Assembly: GCA_050084985.1 (NCBI GenBank)
Contig: JBITNC010000001.1
Location: forward strand, 185,566,001-185,630,000
Direction of reading: 5' to 3'
Length of the DNA stretch: 64,000 nt
Source: Nageia nagi
Lineage: Eukaryota; Pinophyta
Part shown: piece after piece, positions 44,400 through 56,090 of the stretch
Position numbering within the stretch: the first letter of the stretch is position 1
Layout: each line of letters starts with the position of its first letter
The notes under the pieces: model-generated
Database searches by the model: none
Told to the model about the DNA's origin: nothing
Seen by the model: only the letters and a program-made list of their open reading frames with translations
Made by a program: the position numbers and the translations under genes

Positions 44400-46650
44400 C
44401 CTTTGATATTGCAATAGTTGAATAAATGTTAATAGAAAGCAGGAAAGATTGGATTGATTATGTTCTTTCTTTTGTTAAAATATAAAGCATATGAGGTAAA
44501 TAATAGTAATATGATTTTTTTTGAAATTTTGAATCATGATGTTAAGTCCTTATTTTTAAAATAAACTATTGGATTTAATAGAAAAATAATAGTATTGGAA
44601 TATAATTTTATAGTAGTTTATATAAATATATATTGAGTGTAAAGTGATTTAATAATCTTTTAAATCATTATTATTATACTATTAGATAGTTATCAAAATG
44701 ACACTTTCTCTATCTTGATATTTAACCATTGTTTTAGGTATTGAAAGCATTTCACCATTTTATATCTATGAAATACTAGAGACATTTTGATATTGTTAGA
44801 TATATATCTTAATGTTAAAATACCTATCATTGATGATAGTAAAGTAAGACATCTTGTTCTCTTAGTGATTATGATATTGTGAAAACTTTATTTTCTTAAT
44901 TATTGTAACAGCCTTGACAAGTTGACTATGTGTATATAAGTGATAAGGTCTAAATTCATATGGATAGAACTCATACCTTTAGCTCTAAGTTTTAAGTTAT
45001 TCTTATAACTTGTGTAGCTTAGATCATTTGATTAATTATAGATTTTAGATATGATTTTTCTAATAGTCTATGGTGTAGATTATTAAATTAGATTAATTTA
45101 TTTAAGCATTTTGAAAACATGACTACTAAGTTCTAGAGAATGAATTCATGGTATTGTATGATACACTAAGAAATGATTTCATGATCCATGAATGAAAGAA
45201 AATGGTTGAACTACTATTCTTTGTATTTGGAATGTTTAGGGATTTATGAACTAGTTGAGTTCACATTTGTATATGAACCAAATGATTGGTTAAGATGTAC
45301 TTGGGTTGAAAAATGTGTCAAAGATAACCTAGTGGTTGTAAGGAAGTGAAGAAAGAGATATATTTTCTAAAAATGTAATATATTATTATCAGAATAATAA
45401 AAAGGTAATTAGGTAGCATTGCTACCAAGGGTTTACTTGGTGTGGCAACTCCCAAGTTTTTTTCCCAAGCATCATCTTAAATCTTGGTTATGGATTAATT
45501 CTTTGGTGTTGTGGTTTTATATCTCTTACTGTTATGTTTTATCTCATTAAAGATGTTATCTTTATTTATTGTATAAAAATGAAATATGTGATATTATTTG
45601 GATATGTTTAATGATATTTAGTTTATCATAATATCATGAATTATGATATACCATGAAGGATAAATGCTAGGTTTTTCCATGATACATGAGATTATGATAG
45701 TTATTTTATTTTAGCTTAAGTTTGTGTAGTCATACTTAGACAAGTTTATTGAAATAAAGGAAACTTTTGAGTAGGTTTATGTTCTTTCTATATTTCATTA
45801 TGAAATATGAGATTATGATTCATTGTGAAAAATAAACTAATGTACAATGTTAAACAAGAACTTCTTAATGTTCATTTTTTCAATTAAAATATAAAAGTTT
45901 GATATGAATGAAAGTGAATCATATCTTGTTTGTTGAATGAGAACTCACCTAAAGTTTATGCCTTTTTAAAAAAAAAAACAAATTGTGTTTTTGGAGTGAT
46001 ATAGTGGTATCTTACAATAAAAACACAAGGAAATATTTTTGAAGAATTTAATATTAAAGTTATGTATGAAGATTGTTCAACATCAACCTCTATTAATTAG
46101 CCCATGCATAGTAATGATGAACTTCATACATTTAAGATTTTAGTAACAGAGTGTAGTCAAGTTTTGTTCAAAGTGTTATTACTAATTTTTGGTATCATAT
46201 TGTCAAATAAACATAACATAGCACACCCACCAAGAGAGCATATAAAAAAATAAAAATAGAGAAAGATGTGGAGTTTCTAGGGCTCTCAAATTTTACAACA
46301 AGATCTCATATACAAAGTGAATTAGCTATTGAAGGTAATATCATGAAAAATATTTTTGCTTTGCATCAACAATACGAGTGATTTCAAAAAGAGTGAAGAT
46401 TCTTCTCAATTCTAAAACAAAGAAATGGGAAGTATTATTATATTACCCATTTCTATTTATAATACTTTATAGAAATAAATAAAGTATAAAGATACAATTT
46501 CTAGATTGAAGAATGTTGTGATGGATAAATATGCCAAATTTAGAAACATATAGAAAAGGTTTGATAATACAAAGTGGAAAGTGGAATATATAAAAAGGTT
46601 TGCTAGAGAGAAGAATATATAAAGGAGAAATAAAGGTTTAAGCTAGGAGA
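44400..46650. other. AT-rich stretch without recognisable feature
   Basis: No domain, LTR pair or RNA gene seen on either strand. A TTTTTGGTATCATATTG at about 46190 is weakly like a copia primer site but has no supporting LTR or gag. Confidence 0.3.
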
Positions 46651-46651
46651 A

Positions 46652-48490
46652 GATGATGAGATAAAAAATGTCCTCATTTTAGCATAAATATCTAGTCAAA
46701 ACATTTCCCTTTTGGATACTTAAATAGTAGTAATGCATGGCTTTATATGCTTAATTGATCTAACTAGATGTAATATGTGTATTTATTAATTGTTAATATT
46801 TTCATGCTTTATGACATGTTTTCAATATATTTTAATACAAGTATTGATGTTTTGCTACGAAAGGAATTCTCATTTGGAAACCTTAGTGTAAAAAAAGAAA
46901 ATACATTAAAGTAACCTCAGTGCAATAGAAGGAAAAGTGCTAGAGTAACTTAAGAGCAAATGATCAAGAAGAAAGTGCTCAAGTAACTTAAGTACATTGA
47001 ATTAAAGGAGACTTCATAGCATTTATTTAAAATATACTTTAAATCATTGACTTAAAAGAAGACTTCAAAGAATTGATTTAAGAGAAGAATTCAGAGAATT
47101 GACTTAAAAGAAGACTTTAGTGCAATGTTTAAGAAGAAGAATGGACCAAGGTTTGACCAAGATGATTTATTGCCTAAATGTTCCTTCTAATATAAAATAG
47201 GTATATAGACTAATTCCCCTTTATTTTTTTAACTTGTAAATCAAAATATTTGGCATTTGCTAAAAATTTGGATATCTAAATTCCAAAATAGTAAGTACTA
47301 AGGAAAAATAGACCTATTTTGAGAGATTAAATGTACTTAAAAATTCATAAAAATTTGAAGAAAACTTCTAGTCAATAATGGGTACTCATAATATTTTATG
47401 GATCAAGAAAATACATAATATTAAAAACGTTTTGATGTCTACAATATTTTCCAAGCCATCAAGGTTTTTCCAAGTTAAAAGCATTTTATCTTTAGGTAGT
47501 GAATCATAATAGTTCACAATAGTTTCCATGTGTAGCCAAAATTTATAGGAGAAGATCATATACATTTTTTTATGAACTACTAGGGTTTATGGATATTCAA
47601 GATCAACATTTAGGAGATAAATCAACTAGCTTTGGAACATTCAAGATTGGCTAGATATGGAGGATCATGAACAATATAAATATGGAGTTTGTTTATGGAT
47701 TTTAGGAATGCATATCTTCCACAGATGGATGCTCCAAATAAAGACAAATAAGCACCATATATTCTACATATTAGAGACACTAAAAAGGGGAGTAAGATAT
47801 AATAAAATATTATATATCCAACCATTAGAAATGAGTAAAAATAGGATGTTTGTTAAGTAATAGTTTTTCTAGGAAATAGTTTGATTTAAGCAATAATAAA
47901 AATCCTTCTCGCATACAAAGAAAGGGATTGTAGTTAGATAGAGAAGTTTTTCATTTTGTAATATAATAGATGGATTGTAATATGTATAAGAGGAATAATT
48001 TGAAGGTTAACTCTTTCCTACTATTTCCTTTGTGAATGGACCAAAATATAATATGATCTAGTAAGAATAAAGTTTATTTTCAGCTACTAAGTGTCCATAT
48101 TTGGAGCTTTTATTGCAAGGAATCTAGAAAAATACATCAAGTAGAAGTCTCATTTATTCCTATTTTCTTTAATTAATTATTTATATTATTTTATTACCAT
48201 TTCAATTCTATAATCTTATGTGTGTCATGTTAATTTCATAGAATTATTTTATAACTGTAATAGGGTATGTTACTTGTTTTATATTTTTCTTTAAATGATT
48301 TATTTTCTTTCCATTGTGTGATCTTTTTAATTCCTACAATTTATATATTTTGTTTCCTTTCTAATCAATTTCCTTTCAATATTTTTATTTCTAATACTAT
48401 GCATTTTTCAAAACTCTTCTTTAAACCTAAATCGTGATGTTCTATTGCATACAAAATTAAGGCACTAGCCTAGATTGATAAATGAATGAT
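46652..48490 (+). repeat. Athila-like LTR, divergent copy
   Basis: Starts TGATGAGATAAAAAATG then tcctcatttt, as does 59538 (tgatgaga..aataatggcctcatttt). Shared later landmarks are tandem short repeats (46996-47130 here, 59889-60018 there), gggtactcata-tatttt (47384 and 60051) and gattgataaat near the end (48474 and 60878). The leader-like sequence follows at 48520. The two LTRs differ in length and most of the sequence is diverged, so this is a family call, not a pair. Confidence 0.4.
46996..47130. repeat. Tandem repeat, about five 26-bp units
   Basis: Units of the form aattgacttaaaagaagact followed by tcagag; the best copies are at 47050-47128. One unit is diverged. Confidence 0.7.
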
Positions 48491-48720
48491 AAGTTTAAAT
48501 ATTTATATTTAATAATGGTGAGAGGTAAGGAAATGTCCTACAAGGGTTGATTACCAACTCTAAAAGCTAACTAGTCCTTTCCTTGAAAAAGGTTGGAGTA
48601 CTAACTTCAGAGCTAATTAGTCCCTCTGAAATAGGTGAAAGGTTCATCATGAAGGAGGATAATGATAATCTTGAGGATAATTAGAGACCAATATTTTTCT
48701 CATCAACAAGTTAAGGTAGT
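48491..48720 (+). pseudogene. Athila-like leader fragment
   Basis: Matches 21770-21955 clearly: tcctacaagg, taaaagctaactagtcc, ttccttga, aggtgaaaggttcatcatga (48629 here) and aatatttttctcatca. There is no coding sequence, and the fragment ends at about 48710. It shows that the family occurs at least three times in the window. Confidence 0.5.
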
Positions 48721-49915
48721 TATAAATACTTTATGAGAAAATAGTGAATGCACTTGAGCATATAAGTTTGTATCTCTTTTAGTATCTAATATTTATTTCC
48801 TCTGTAGAGATTAAATGCCCATGATTGGAAAGGTTCATACACCATCATATTTTGAAGCATTATCATACCTAAGATTAAAGTTTTGTAGCCCTATTTGTAA
48901 TTTGTATTAGAAAAGAATATCATCCCAAGTCAAAAGGATAATTTCCACCCAAATGTGATCACTATTTATAGATAAATTTCCATAATTTTCTAGCCTATTT
49001 CAAAGAGAAATATGAAAAAGATACATTGTTAATCATAAATCATATTTCTAGTAAATTTCAAGTTCAAAAGAGCCAATCCTTGAGCATCAATGCTCAATAT
49101 TCTTCTAAAAATATATACTTGAAGCCTAATTCTATTTTAATAAAAAGGCATTCTAAGATCATAAAAAGTTGTAAATATATGTATCATTTTCTATAAATCT
49201 ATGATCATCTCAATTTTGCTCAAACTCGATGATACTTCAATTTTTTCAATAATATGATTCATATTATTCCTTAAGATAAAAATGCTAATATTCACTAAGC
49301 TCACTTACGGTCCTAGAATCTTCCCTTGGAGGTACATTATTTCAAATACCCCTTTTATGCTTGGGTTAACCATCTAAGAATCACTCTCATTGGTACTTGT
49401 GAAATTAAGTACTATCCTAAGAATCAATCAAAATCACTGCTATTAGTACTCATGGTATTAAATATCATGATAAGAGTTACTATAAGAATAATTCCTATCG
49501 ATGCTTGGGGTATTAATAATTGACTAAGAATTACTTTAAGAGTCATTCTAATTGGTACTTGATGCCAATCTTTACTAAGATTCATTTCATACATCATATT
49601 GATTTTATATTTTTACGTAATCAATGATGCATAACATATGGGGCATATATGTTGATTATAAATATTTTTGTTTTCTATCTTTTTATTGGGTGTTTGCCTT
49701 GATTTCTTTCAATTAATACAATCTTCATTGCAAAAACCAAAGGTAGAGAGGGGTAGAAGATAATCATTTAGAATGGAAAACCTAATATTATCGCTAAGAT
49801 TACAAGTTAGGGAAGTGTTATGTGGCTTTCATTATATTTTATATTATTATTCATATCCTTTAGAATATGTGATTTCATGGTTTCACAACACTACACTTCC
49901 AAAGGGAGTAATTAT
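48721..49915. other. No recognisable feature
   Basis: AT-rich sequence. At 49370-49560 a 58-70 bp phrase containing aagaatcactctcattggtac, then acttgtg, recurs two to three times (49375, 49500-49560), a weak local repeat. No coding domain on either strand. Confidence 0.3.
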
Positions 49916-50235
49916 TGACACATAAAATAGAAATACTTTTCTATTTTAGATATCCTAAAATAATATTGTAATATATTTACTTTATTTGATATTATATATG
50001 ATATATTTATTATCTCATAACATTTCCTTTTTTTGTGGTGTAAGGATCAAGAGTCCTAAGAAAAGTTGTTAATAGGAGACTTGTCTATATAAAGAGGAAA
50101 TGTACACATCATATAATTATCAAATCTTTTTGTCATGATATATCTCATATGCAAAATTTGTATTCTTGAATATTAGATATGATTGTTATCTTTAAACATC
50201 ATCTATCAAGATCTAAGTTTCACTATAACCATTTA
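49916..50235 (+). repeat. Possible copia 5' LTR end
   Basis: TGACACATAAAATAGAAATAC at 49917, a TATA-like tctatataaagagg at 50082-50095 and acatcagaaa at 50237, faintly like TGGTATCAGAGC. It lies upstream of the copia relic at 50920. There is no second copy, so this is tentative. Confidence 0.25.
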
Positions 50236-50899
50236 ACATCAGAAATGGCACTAGAGTATGGTAAGCAAGCATCAAAATGACATTAAACATAGAGTTTATG
50301 CAATTTTTTTATTATTATAATGCTAAATCTAATGCTATACCTAACATCATATTTACTCATTTTTTTGATACTAAATTTAATGCTAGGTTTGATGCCATTT
50401 TTGACACTAAATATCACAAAACCTAGAATTAGGAGGTACATAGATCGTAAAAACTATGCATGGATTATCAAAAATATATATCAACCATACAAAAGTCAAT
50501 ATAATTAGACATCTATGGTTTATACATATACCAAGGACTATTTTAAAAGCATAATTCTGTCACATTTTATGGTTGTAATTGGCTTGCTAGATTTGTATAC
50601 AAAAATATGAAGTGTAGAGAAGGCACACACCAAACTAGGAGATTTGTAACAAGGTTTATACATACATCAATGACTCTTTAAAATTGAATTTGCTATAAGG
50701 TTTATCAAATATTATGATTATGAATATTCTTAATTGATAAGTTTGATTTGATCCAATAGTTAGGAGATTATCTATTTTTCATATTTTGTTATTTTCCTTA
50801 GATACTATTATTTCTAAGATACAAGGCTAGCAATTAGATGTTGAGTTATTATTTATTTTAGTACATATTTTAAGTATCAACAATTTGATCTACATAAGA

Positions 50900-51780
50900 A
50901 TATATCCTACAATGAAGAATCAATTTGCTCTACTTATTTTAAGACAAAGGAGCTTGGACTAATGAAATATTTCTTCAACATGGAAGTGTGCCATGATGAG
51001 TGTGGAATTTTAATAAGATGATCAAAATTTACGAATGATATGATTAAAAAATCTACATGCAAACTTGTATGGCTATACTTACATCCTATGTTCAAGGGGT
51101 TATTTTATTTAAGGATGATAATGCTAAAAAAGTAAATGCAACTCACTTTTCTAACATAAATCTAGGAGCCTTATCTTTTTATCTACTACAAGATAAAATA
51201 TTTCATATTTATTGAGAACAATTATAGCTAATACTTCTTAGTTTCATTTATGAATAGTAAAGTGAATATTGAGGTATGTAAGAGGTACTTTGGAGTTTGG
51301 AGTTAGGTACTTATACATCTATGTTTTTTAATTAATTGGATGAACATATTCTAATTGAGGAGGTTATTTACATGATCAAAAATTAACTTTTGGTAATTAT
51401 TTCTTTCTTAGATTTAGTTTGATTATTTTGAACTTAAGGAAATAATCCATTATTGTGCTTTCTTTAGTAGAGGTAGAGCATGTTGCAATTAAAATAACAA
51501 AAAAAGAAGTCTTATGGTTAAGAAAAATATTATAGTTCTTAGAAGAGTATTAGCTAACAACCTTTATATTATTTTGTGATACGCAAAGTGTAAATCAAAT
51601 TATATATAATTCTATCCACCATGGAAGGTTCAAGCATATAAATATTTAATTTCAATTCACAAGAGAAATGATACAAAGGTGGAATAGAATTGAAATTTTG
51701 CAATACCATTAATTATTTTATAGATATCTTTGATAAGGGTATAAAGATATAGTAGTTCATAAGGCTATTAAATGGACCAA
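50900..51780 (+). pseudogene. Copia RT/RNase H relic
   Basis: Frames read KELGLMKYFFNMEVCHDECG, then IKKSTCKL (RT tail), then ILRYVRGTLEFGVRYL-like, then STFGNYFFLRFSLII, SLVEVEHVAIKITKKEVLWL (compare S-S-T-E-A-E-Y-x-A), ILFCDTQSVNQIIYNSIHHG and RFKHINI. This is the order of copia RNase H. It is much more decayed than copia-2. No gag, integrase or 3' LTR was identified. Confidence 0.7.
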
Positions 51781-51799
51781 TGATCTCCTTCATAATCAA

Positions 51800-52640
51800 G
51801 ATTTTATCACATCATGAGAAAATGAATATGTCTATTTCTTACTTCAAAAAAGGTGTTGGCTATTTAGCCTCCAGAATTCTCCCCCATACCCTTGACAAGT
51901 CTCACATGGTGCAAATTTTGAGTATGCCAAAAACATTTCTAATGCATTGTTAAAGGAACTGCATTTATTAGTTATAGGGTTAAACACATTGCATTTATCT
52001 ATTTTAGGTTAATTGAATTGTGTTTATCAAAAATGGTGAAACAAAAACTAAGTGTTGGACCTAGCAACTATCGAAATGGCCTTACATGGACTTGAACCCA
52101 CATCTATGTTAGAAAATTGCTCTAATTTGACCAACATACCATCGATCACAACATACAACACATTTGACATCGTTTCTATTTAAAATGGGTAGAGGGTTAA
52201 TCCCACTTCATTCAACCCCTAGAAAGAGGGTTATACAAAGTGGGATTAACCCTTGTGTCAGGAAAAAACCACGAACCATGCCAATAACTATTTCCAATGT
52301 TTGACCTTTCAAAGTACAAAGAGGAATTATGAAGGTTAGATAGCCAACACCCTTCAAAAAAATAGATAAGAAAATAAAGTAGACAATCAATATCTCTTGA
52401 TCTTCATGTAAGTTAAGAGACATGTGAAAATTATGTAAACTCAATGAAAATTCAATTGACATGGAAAACTCAAAGATATATGTAGAATATAATATATTAT
52501 ACATTTATTTATCAATGTTATTATATGCATATACTACAACTATATTTTTGGATTTGAATTGGATACAAGATTCCATTAAAGTATCAAAATAATATAGTTT
52601 AAGAAAGATCTTTAATCCCTATTACAGGAAAGCAAGTGAA
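51800..52640. other. No recognisable feature
   Basis: Between the copia relic and the acid phosphatase. A 98-codon minus-strand open frame (52504-52208) resembles nothing known and probably occurs by chance. Confidence 0.3.
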
Positions 52641-52882
52641 AGCAAAGCAATCACAGTATTGTGTGCACCTTGCCCTGCATATCCATCCACATCTCATGTC
52701 AAATACCACTTTGCCTTCTACTCTTACTAACGCAACTCTCACTACGCTGATACTATGTCACTGCCACGTTCATACTTGTAAATAATGGCAGTAGTTTTAA
52801 GACATAAAAACTTACAGTCGCATAAACTGCATCAATCTTATTCTGAATATGGCGGAAAATGCGACTCAGCGATATAAATAAA

Positions 52883-53793
52883 CTAGCTGATGTAATATAT
52901 GGGATTGGGAAGCTTAAAAGTACCAGATCCGACGTAGGTTCCGTCGAGATCGCTCCATAGATCACCGACATTACCCCAAATGCAATAGCCTTTCTTCACC
53001 AATGCCTCCCTCTTCCCTGACTTGTACTCTATCGCCGACTTTTCCTGGTCGCTTTCCACTCTGCCAAACAAACAGCATTCCAATCCATAACTAAATTAGC
53101 CCTTTACAGAAAACCATTTACTTATCCTTACCTGGTGGGTTGAATATAAAATACATACCTCATCATCAATCCGGACCAGTGTCTGTAACCAGCTCTCATA
53201 AGGTTCTTCTCCGTAAGGTGGCGATATTCGTCGTCTCTTCCTGTGAGCAAAAAGACTTTGAAGCCTCTTGCCACCAGTTTCTTATAGAGAAGCAAAGAAA
53301 ATGGCAAAACTGGGGCTCTTCCTTCCTCTACCCATTTGTTGGCTAGCGTAGCATTCTACAACTCCCCGCTGCAAAGACACGAAATGGAATACGTCATCTT
53401 GGAGAAGTTATATCCCAAATAATGTAATGGAGGGAAAGAAAAAATACCCGAATTTGTGCAGTTGGTAATAGGGCAGATTAGATAAAGTGGTTTCGTCAAT
53501 GTCGAAAATCCAGGCATCCATGCCATCGCCGACCAGCTTCAAGTCCTTGGCATAAGATGTACATTGTTGAACGGCGACTTTGGAGTCGAGGAGGTATTGA
53601 CTCATGGTCATGTATTTGCCAACATGGGATACGCATTTGGAAGTCACAACACTCCATCCCTCAGATTATTGGTCTCCACATTGGTCATCCATGCCGAACA
53701 GTCCTTCGAGGAATGTTTAGCTGCAATGCCACAGTTTCCGTAGAACACAAGAAGCAGAATAAAAGGGATTCGGGAAACTCCTGGCATAGCCAT
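52883..53793 (-). pseudogene. HAD-superfamily acid phosphatase (VSP/APS type), three exons, broken
   Basis: Plant class B-type acid phosphatase: a secreted or vacuolar phosphomonoesterase related to vegetative storage proteins. Exon 1 is 53793-53448, exon 2 53368-53159, exon 3 53060-52883; introns have GT..AG ends (GTATTT..TTGCAG and GTATGT..TGGCAG) and compatible phases. MAMPGVSRIPFILLLVFYG is a likely signal peptide. WIFDIDETTLSNLPYY holds HAD motif I (D-I-D-E-T); VFLLTGRDDEYRHLTEKNL holds motif II; VKKGYCIWGNVGDLWSDLDG holds the motif III Lys and the motif IV G-D-x-x-S-D. The end, TFKLPNPIYYIS, matches the family. Full length would be about 244 residues, normal. Two lesions: a single base missing near 53656 (after N-N-L-R-D), and TAG at 53358-53356 where Tyr is expected in E-L-Y-N-A-T. 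Splice sites and all motifs are otherwise clean, so inactivation is recent, or one lesion is an assembly error. Confidence 0.88.
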
Positions 53794-53895
53794 GAGAAGC
53801 GATATGATTAAAGCTTGGATAGCTACTGGATAAGGATGGCAAATTTAAGAAGCCAAGCTTGTAGCGTACAAATGAATGGTCGATATTGAGCATAC

Positions 53896-54054
53896 CTCTT
53901 TGCGAAGCTGCGCAGTAGATTGAGAATTTATCTTTCCAATGCTATCTAAACCCATTGACACCTGTTTCAGAACAGACAGCTTTTTACTCTTCAAAATTTT
54001 AGGGAGAAGCATATCCTGTCTTCACGTCGACCCTGACACATCAAATGTACATTC
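53896..54054 (-). pseudogene. Orphan exon of unrecognised gene
   Basis: 159 bp (53 codons) bounded by a strong acceptor (T-rich tract then TGCAG) and a donor (GAG/GTATGC). One frame is open except for a TGA at 54024-54022: it starts ECTFDVSGST, and after the stop reads RQDMLLPKILKSKKLSVLKQ, then VSMGLDSIGKINSQSTAQLR. The Lys/Leu-rich, helix-prone wording and C+G content look like real coding sequence. It does not belong to the acid phosphatase, whose start codon lies 103 bp downstream. I do not recognise the family. It may be a captured gene fragment, or a 5' exon of a chimeric transcript. Confidence 0.45.
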
Positions 54055-54663
54055 CTGCAAAAAAAACTTTGCGACGGTTTAATCGTGTGCGATTAGATCT
54101 CTAAAGTAAAATTGCAAATTTTTACTTACATTCAATATAGTAATATTAATTGCTTGTTAATTCTATTTATTATTTTATACTCAAGAATTCTAGATTTCAA
54201 TATCTAAGCATTTGAGAGTAAGTGTGATAAATCTATATGTGATTAGATAAGAAATGTGATAAGCAATCTATTTTTAGAGATCAACTATTTTTAGAGATCA
54301 CGTGGTATAGCAGTAGTTGATCATATTGGTAATATAATTATTTATGTTAAACACTGATCCATTTTTATAAGAATTTTTTGTAGTTAACTTGATTTTGCAT
54401 AATTACTAGATCCAAAAGTAAAATAGGGGAAAGAGATTTTATAGAAGACCCTAAAATTGGCTAGAGAATTTGGTTGGCAAATCAAATAAAAGCTACTGTG
54501 GCATTTTAATAAAGGCAAGAGTCATCTATTCTAAGATAAGGAGATGCTAATAATAATTTTGAAAAGGAACTTAAAAATATTAAAGTAGTTCTTCAACAAA
54601 TACCATTACAATTCTAAACCTGTAAAGAATAATAATACATAACTTAAAAGAATGATGTAAAAA

Positions 54664-55600
54664 GTGGTCACACATCTTGAAGTTGTTAATCAACATTTTG
54701 GGATGCATTATGAGGGTTCTCATAAAGAAAGATCAAGTAACAATGGCAAAATTAAAGGTGATAATCAAGAAGGTAAGGGATTTTACACTAATTCTCTTTC
54801 CACCTTTAAGAATTTACTCCTCAAATTAGATGTGAAATTTGATTTTCCTACTTTCAATAGTGAAGTTAATATTCAAAAACTTGACCATTGCTTAAAGCAT
54901 TTAGAAGTATATTATAAAGTTCAACGAATTATGGATGAGAAATCAATGATTCAATTGGATATTCTAAAGTTAGGAGAATAAACTCATATTTAGTGGAAGA
55001 GTTATTAGTTAGCTCAAATTCTCATCCTCCTATATCTACATGGGAAAATTTTTAAATCTTTTTGAGTGATCAATATTATCCTCTAAGTTATCTGGTAAAT
55101 GCAATTATGGAGTCATAAAAAATCTATCAATGTAAAGGAAAAAGTGTACAAGAATACACTATAGAGTTCAAAAAAGAAGAAAATATGCGAGGTATTCCTT
55201 GGAACATTGAAGATACTTTATTGAAGTACATTGATGCTTTTTAGAGTTATTTGAGACATACACTTCTTGTTTTTAATCCAAATGATTTAGATAAAGTATA
55301 TGTTCAAAATAGACATCTTGAGGCTCATGAAGAGAAACATGATTCCCAATCCAAAAAGAAAATCAATGCCTTGACGAAGAAGCATGAAAAGAAATCACAT
55401 TGTAACAAATACTAGCATGTGAAAGAAAAATATTGGAAGCTTCATGCTAAGTTAAAATTGATGCAATTTAAGGAAAGTTCCAATAAGAAGAATGTCATGA
55501 TCTCAAAAGGTAATGAGTTTCATAAAGATGAAAGCAATATGAATATGAAAGAGGCATATAAAATGATGAGAGGCTTGCTTGCATGGGTTTAAAATGGTCA
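54664..55600 (+). pseudogene. Chromovirus-like gag
   Basis: Open frame 54664-54981: KLDVKFDFPTFNSEVNIQKL, then DHCLKHLEVYYKVQ..MDEKSMIQLDIL, the K-x-D-x-P-x-F-x-G opening and L-x-x-x-E-x-x-F/Y helices of plant gypsy gag. Further on, VQEYTIEFKKEENMRGIPWN and LRHTLLVFNPNDLDKVYVQN appear in another frame, then CNKY-stop-HVKEKYWKLH (about 55400), a worn C-x-x-C..H..C knuckle ending K-x-x-K-C-W-K-L-H. Confidence 0.68.
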
Positions 55601-55629
55601 TATTCAAAGGATGAAAAATAAAAATAAAT

Positions 55630-56090
55630 TCAACTTTTTCACATCAAGGTACAAACAAAGAAGACTCATATTTATACTATTTTTAATTTAGGATCACAAA
55701 CAAATTATATTGTAGAAGAGTTGGTAAAAAAGTTAAAATTGAAGATTCATCCATATCCACGTAGATGAACGCATAAGAAGATGAAGATGCAAGTCACATC
55801 CAATGTAAGTTAAGGTTTTTAATTAATGATAATTTTATTGATGAAGTTGAGTTAGATGTATTTCCTCTTTATATTTATTGGCATAGTATTGATAAGTCCT
55901 TATATTTTTGTTAGGAAGGTTATTTTCTATTGGAAACAAAATAAATATCCCCTTGTGAAATATGAAAAATATCTTATTATGAAGTCTCATATAAGAAAAA
56001 ATGAATTTTTTTTTGCTATGCCAAGACAACTAAAAAGGTTGATTAATTCTTCTAGAAATCTAACACTTTTGATGATGAGATATTAAGAGA
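55630..56090 (+). pseudogene. Chromovirus-like protease
   Basis: Frames give LGSQTNYIVEELVKKLKLKI (active-site D-S-G-S replaced by L-G-S), then FLINDNFIDEVELDVFPL and, in the frame of 55856-56086, GIVLISPYIFVRKVIFYWKQ and NKYPLVKYEKYLIMKSH. This matches the G-I-V-L-G-S-P-Y-L-x-x-R-x-A-x-F and Y-x-L stretch that ends plant gypsy proteases. Confidence 0.65.

Noticed and set aside
46185-46205. TTTTTGGTATCATATTG as a copia primer-binding site
   Set aside because: Only eight bases match, and there is no LTR end before it and no gag after it.
53557-53811. Plus-strand open frame of 84 codons, Cys/His/Trp-rich
   Set aside because: Antisense of acid phosphatase exon 1; the minus strand has HAD motif I, a signal peptide and correct splice sites.
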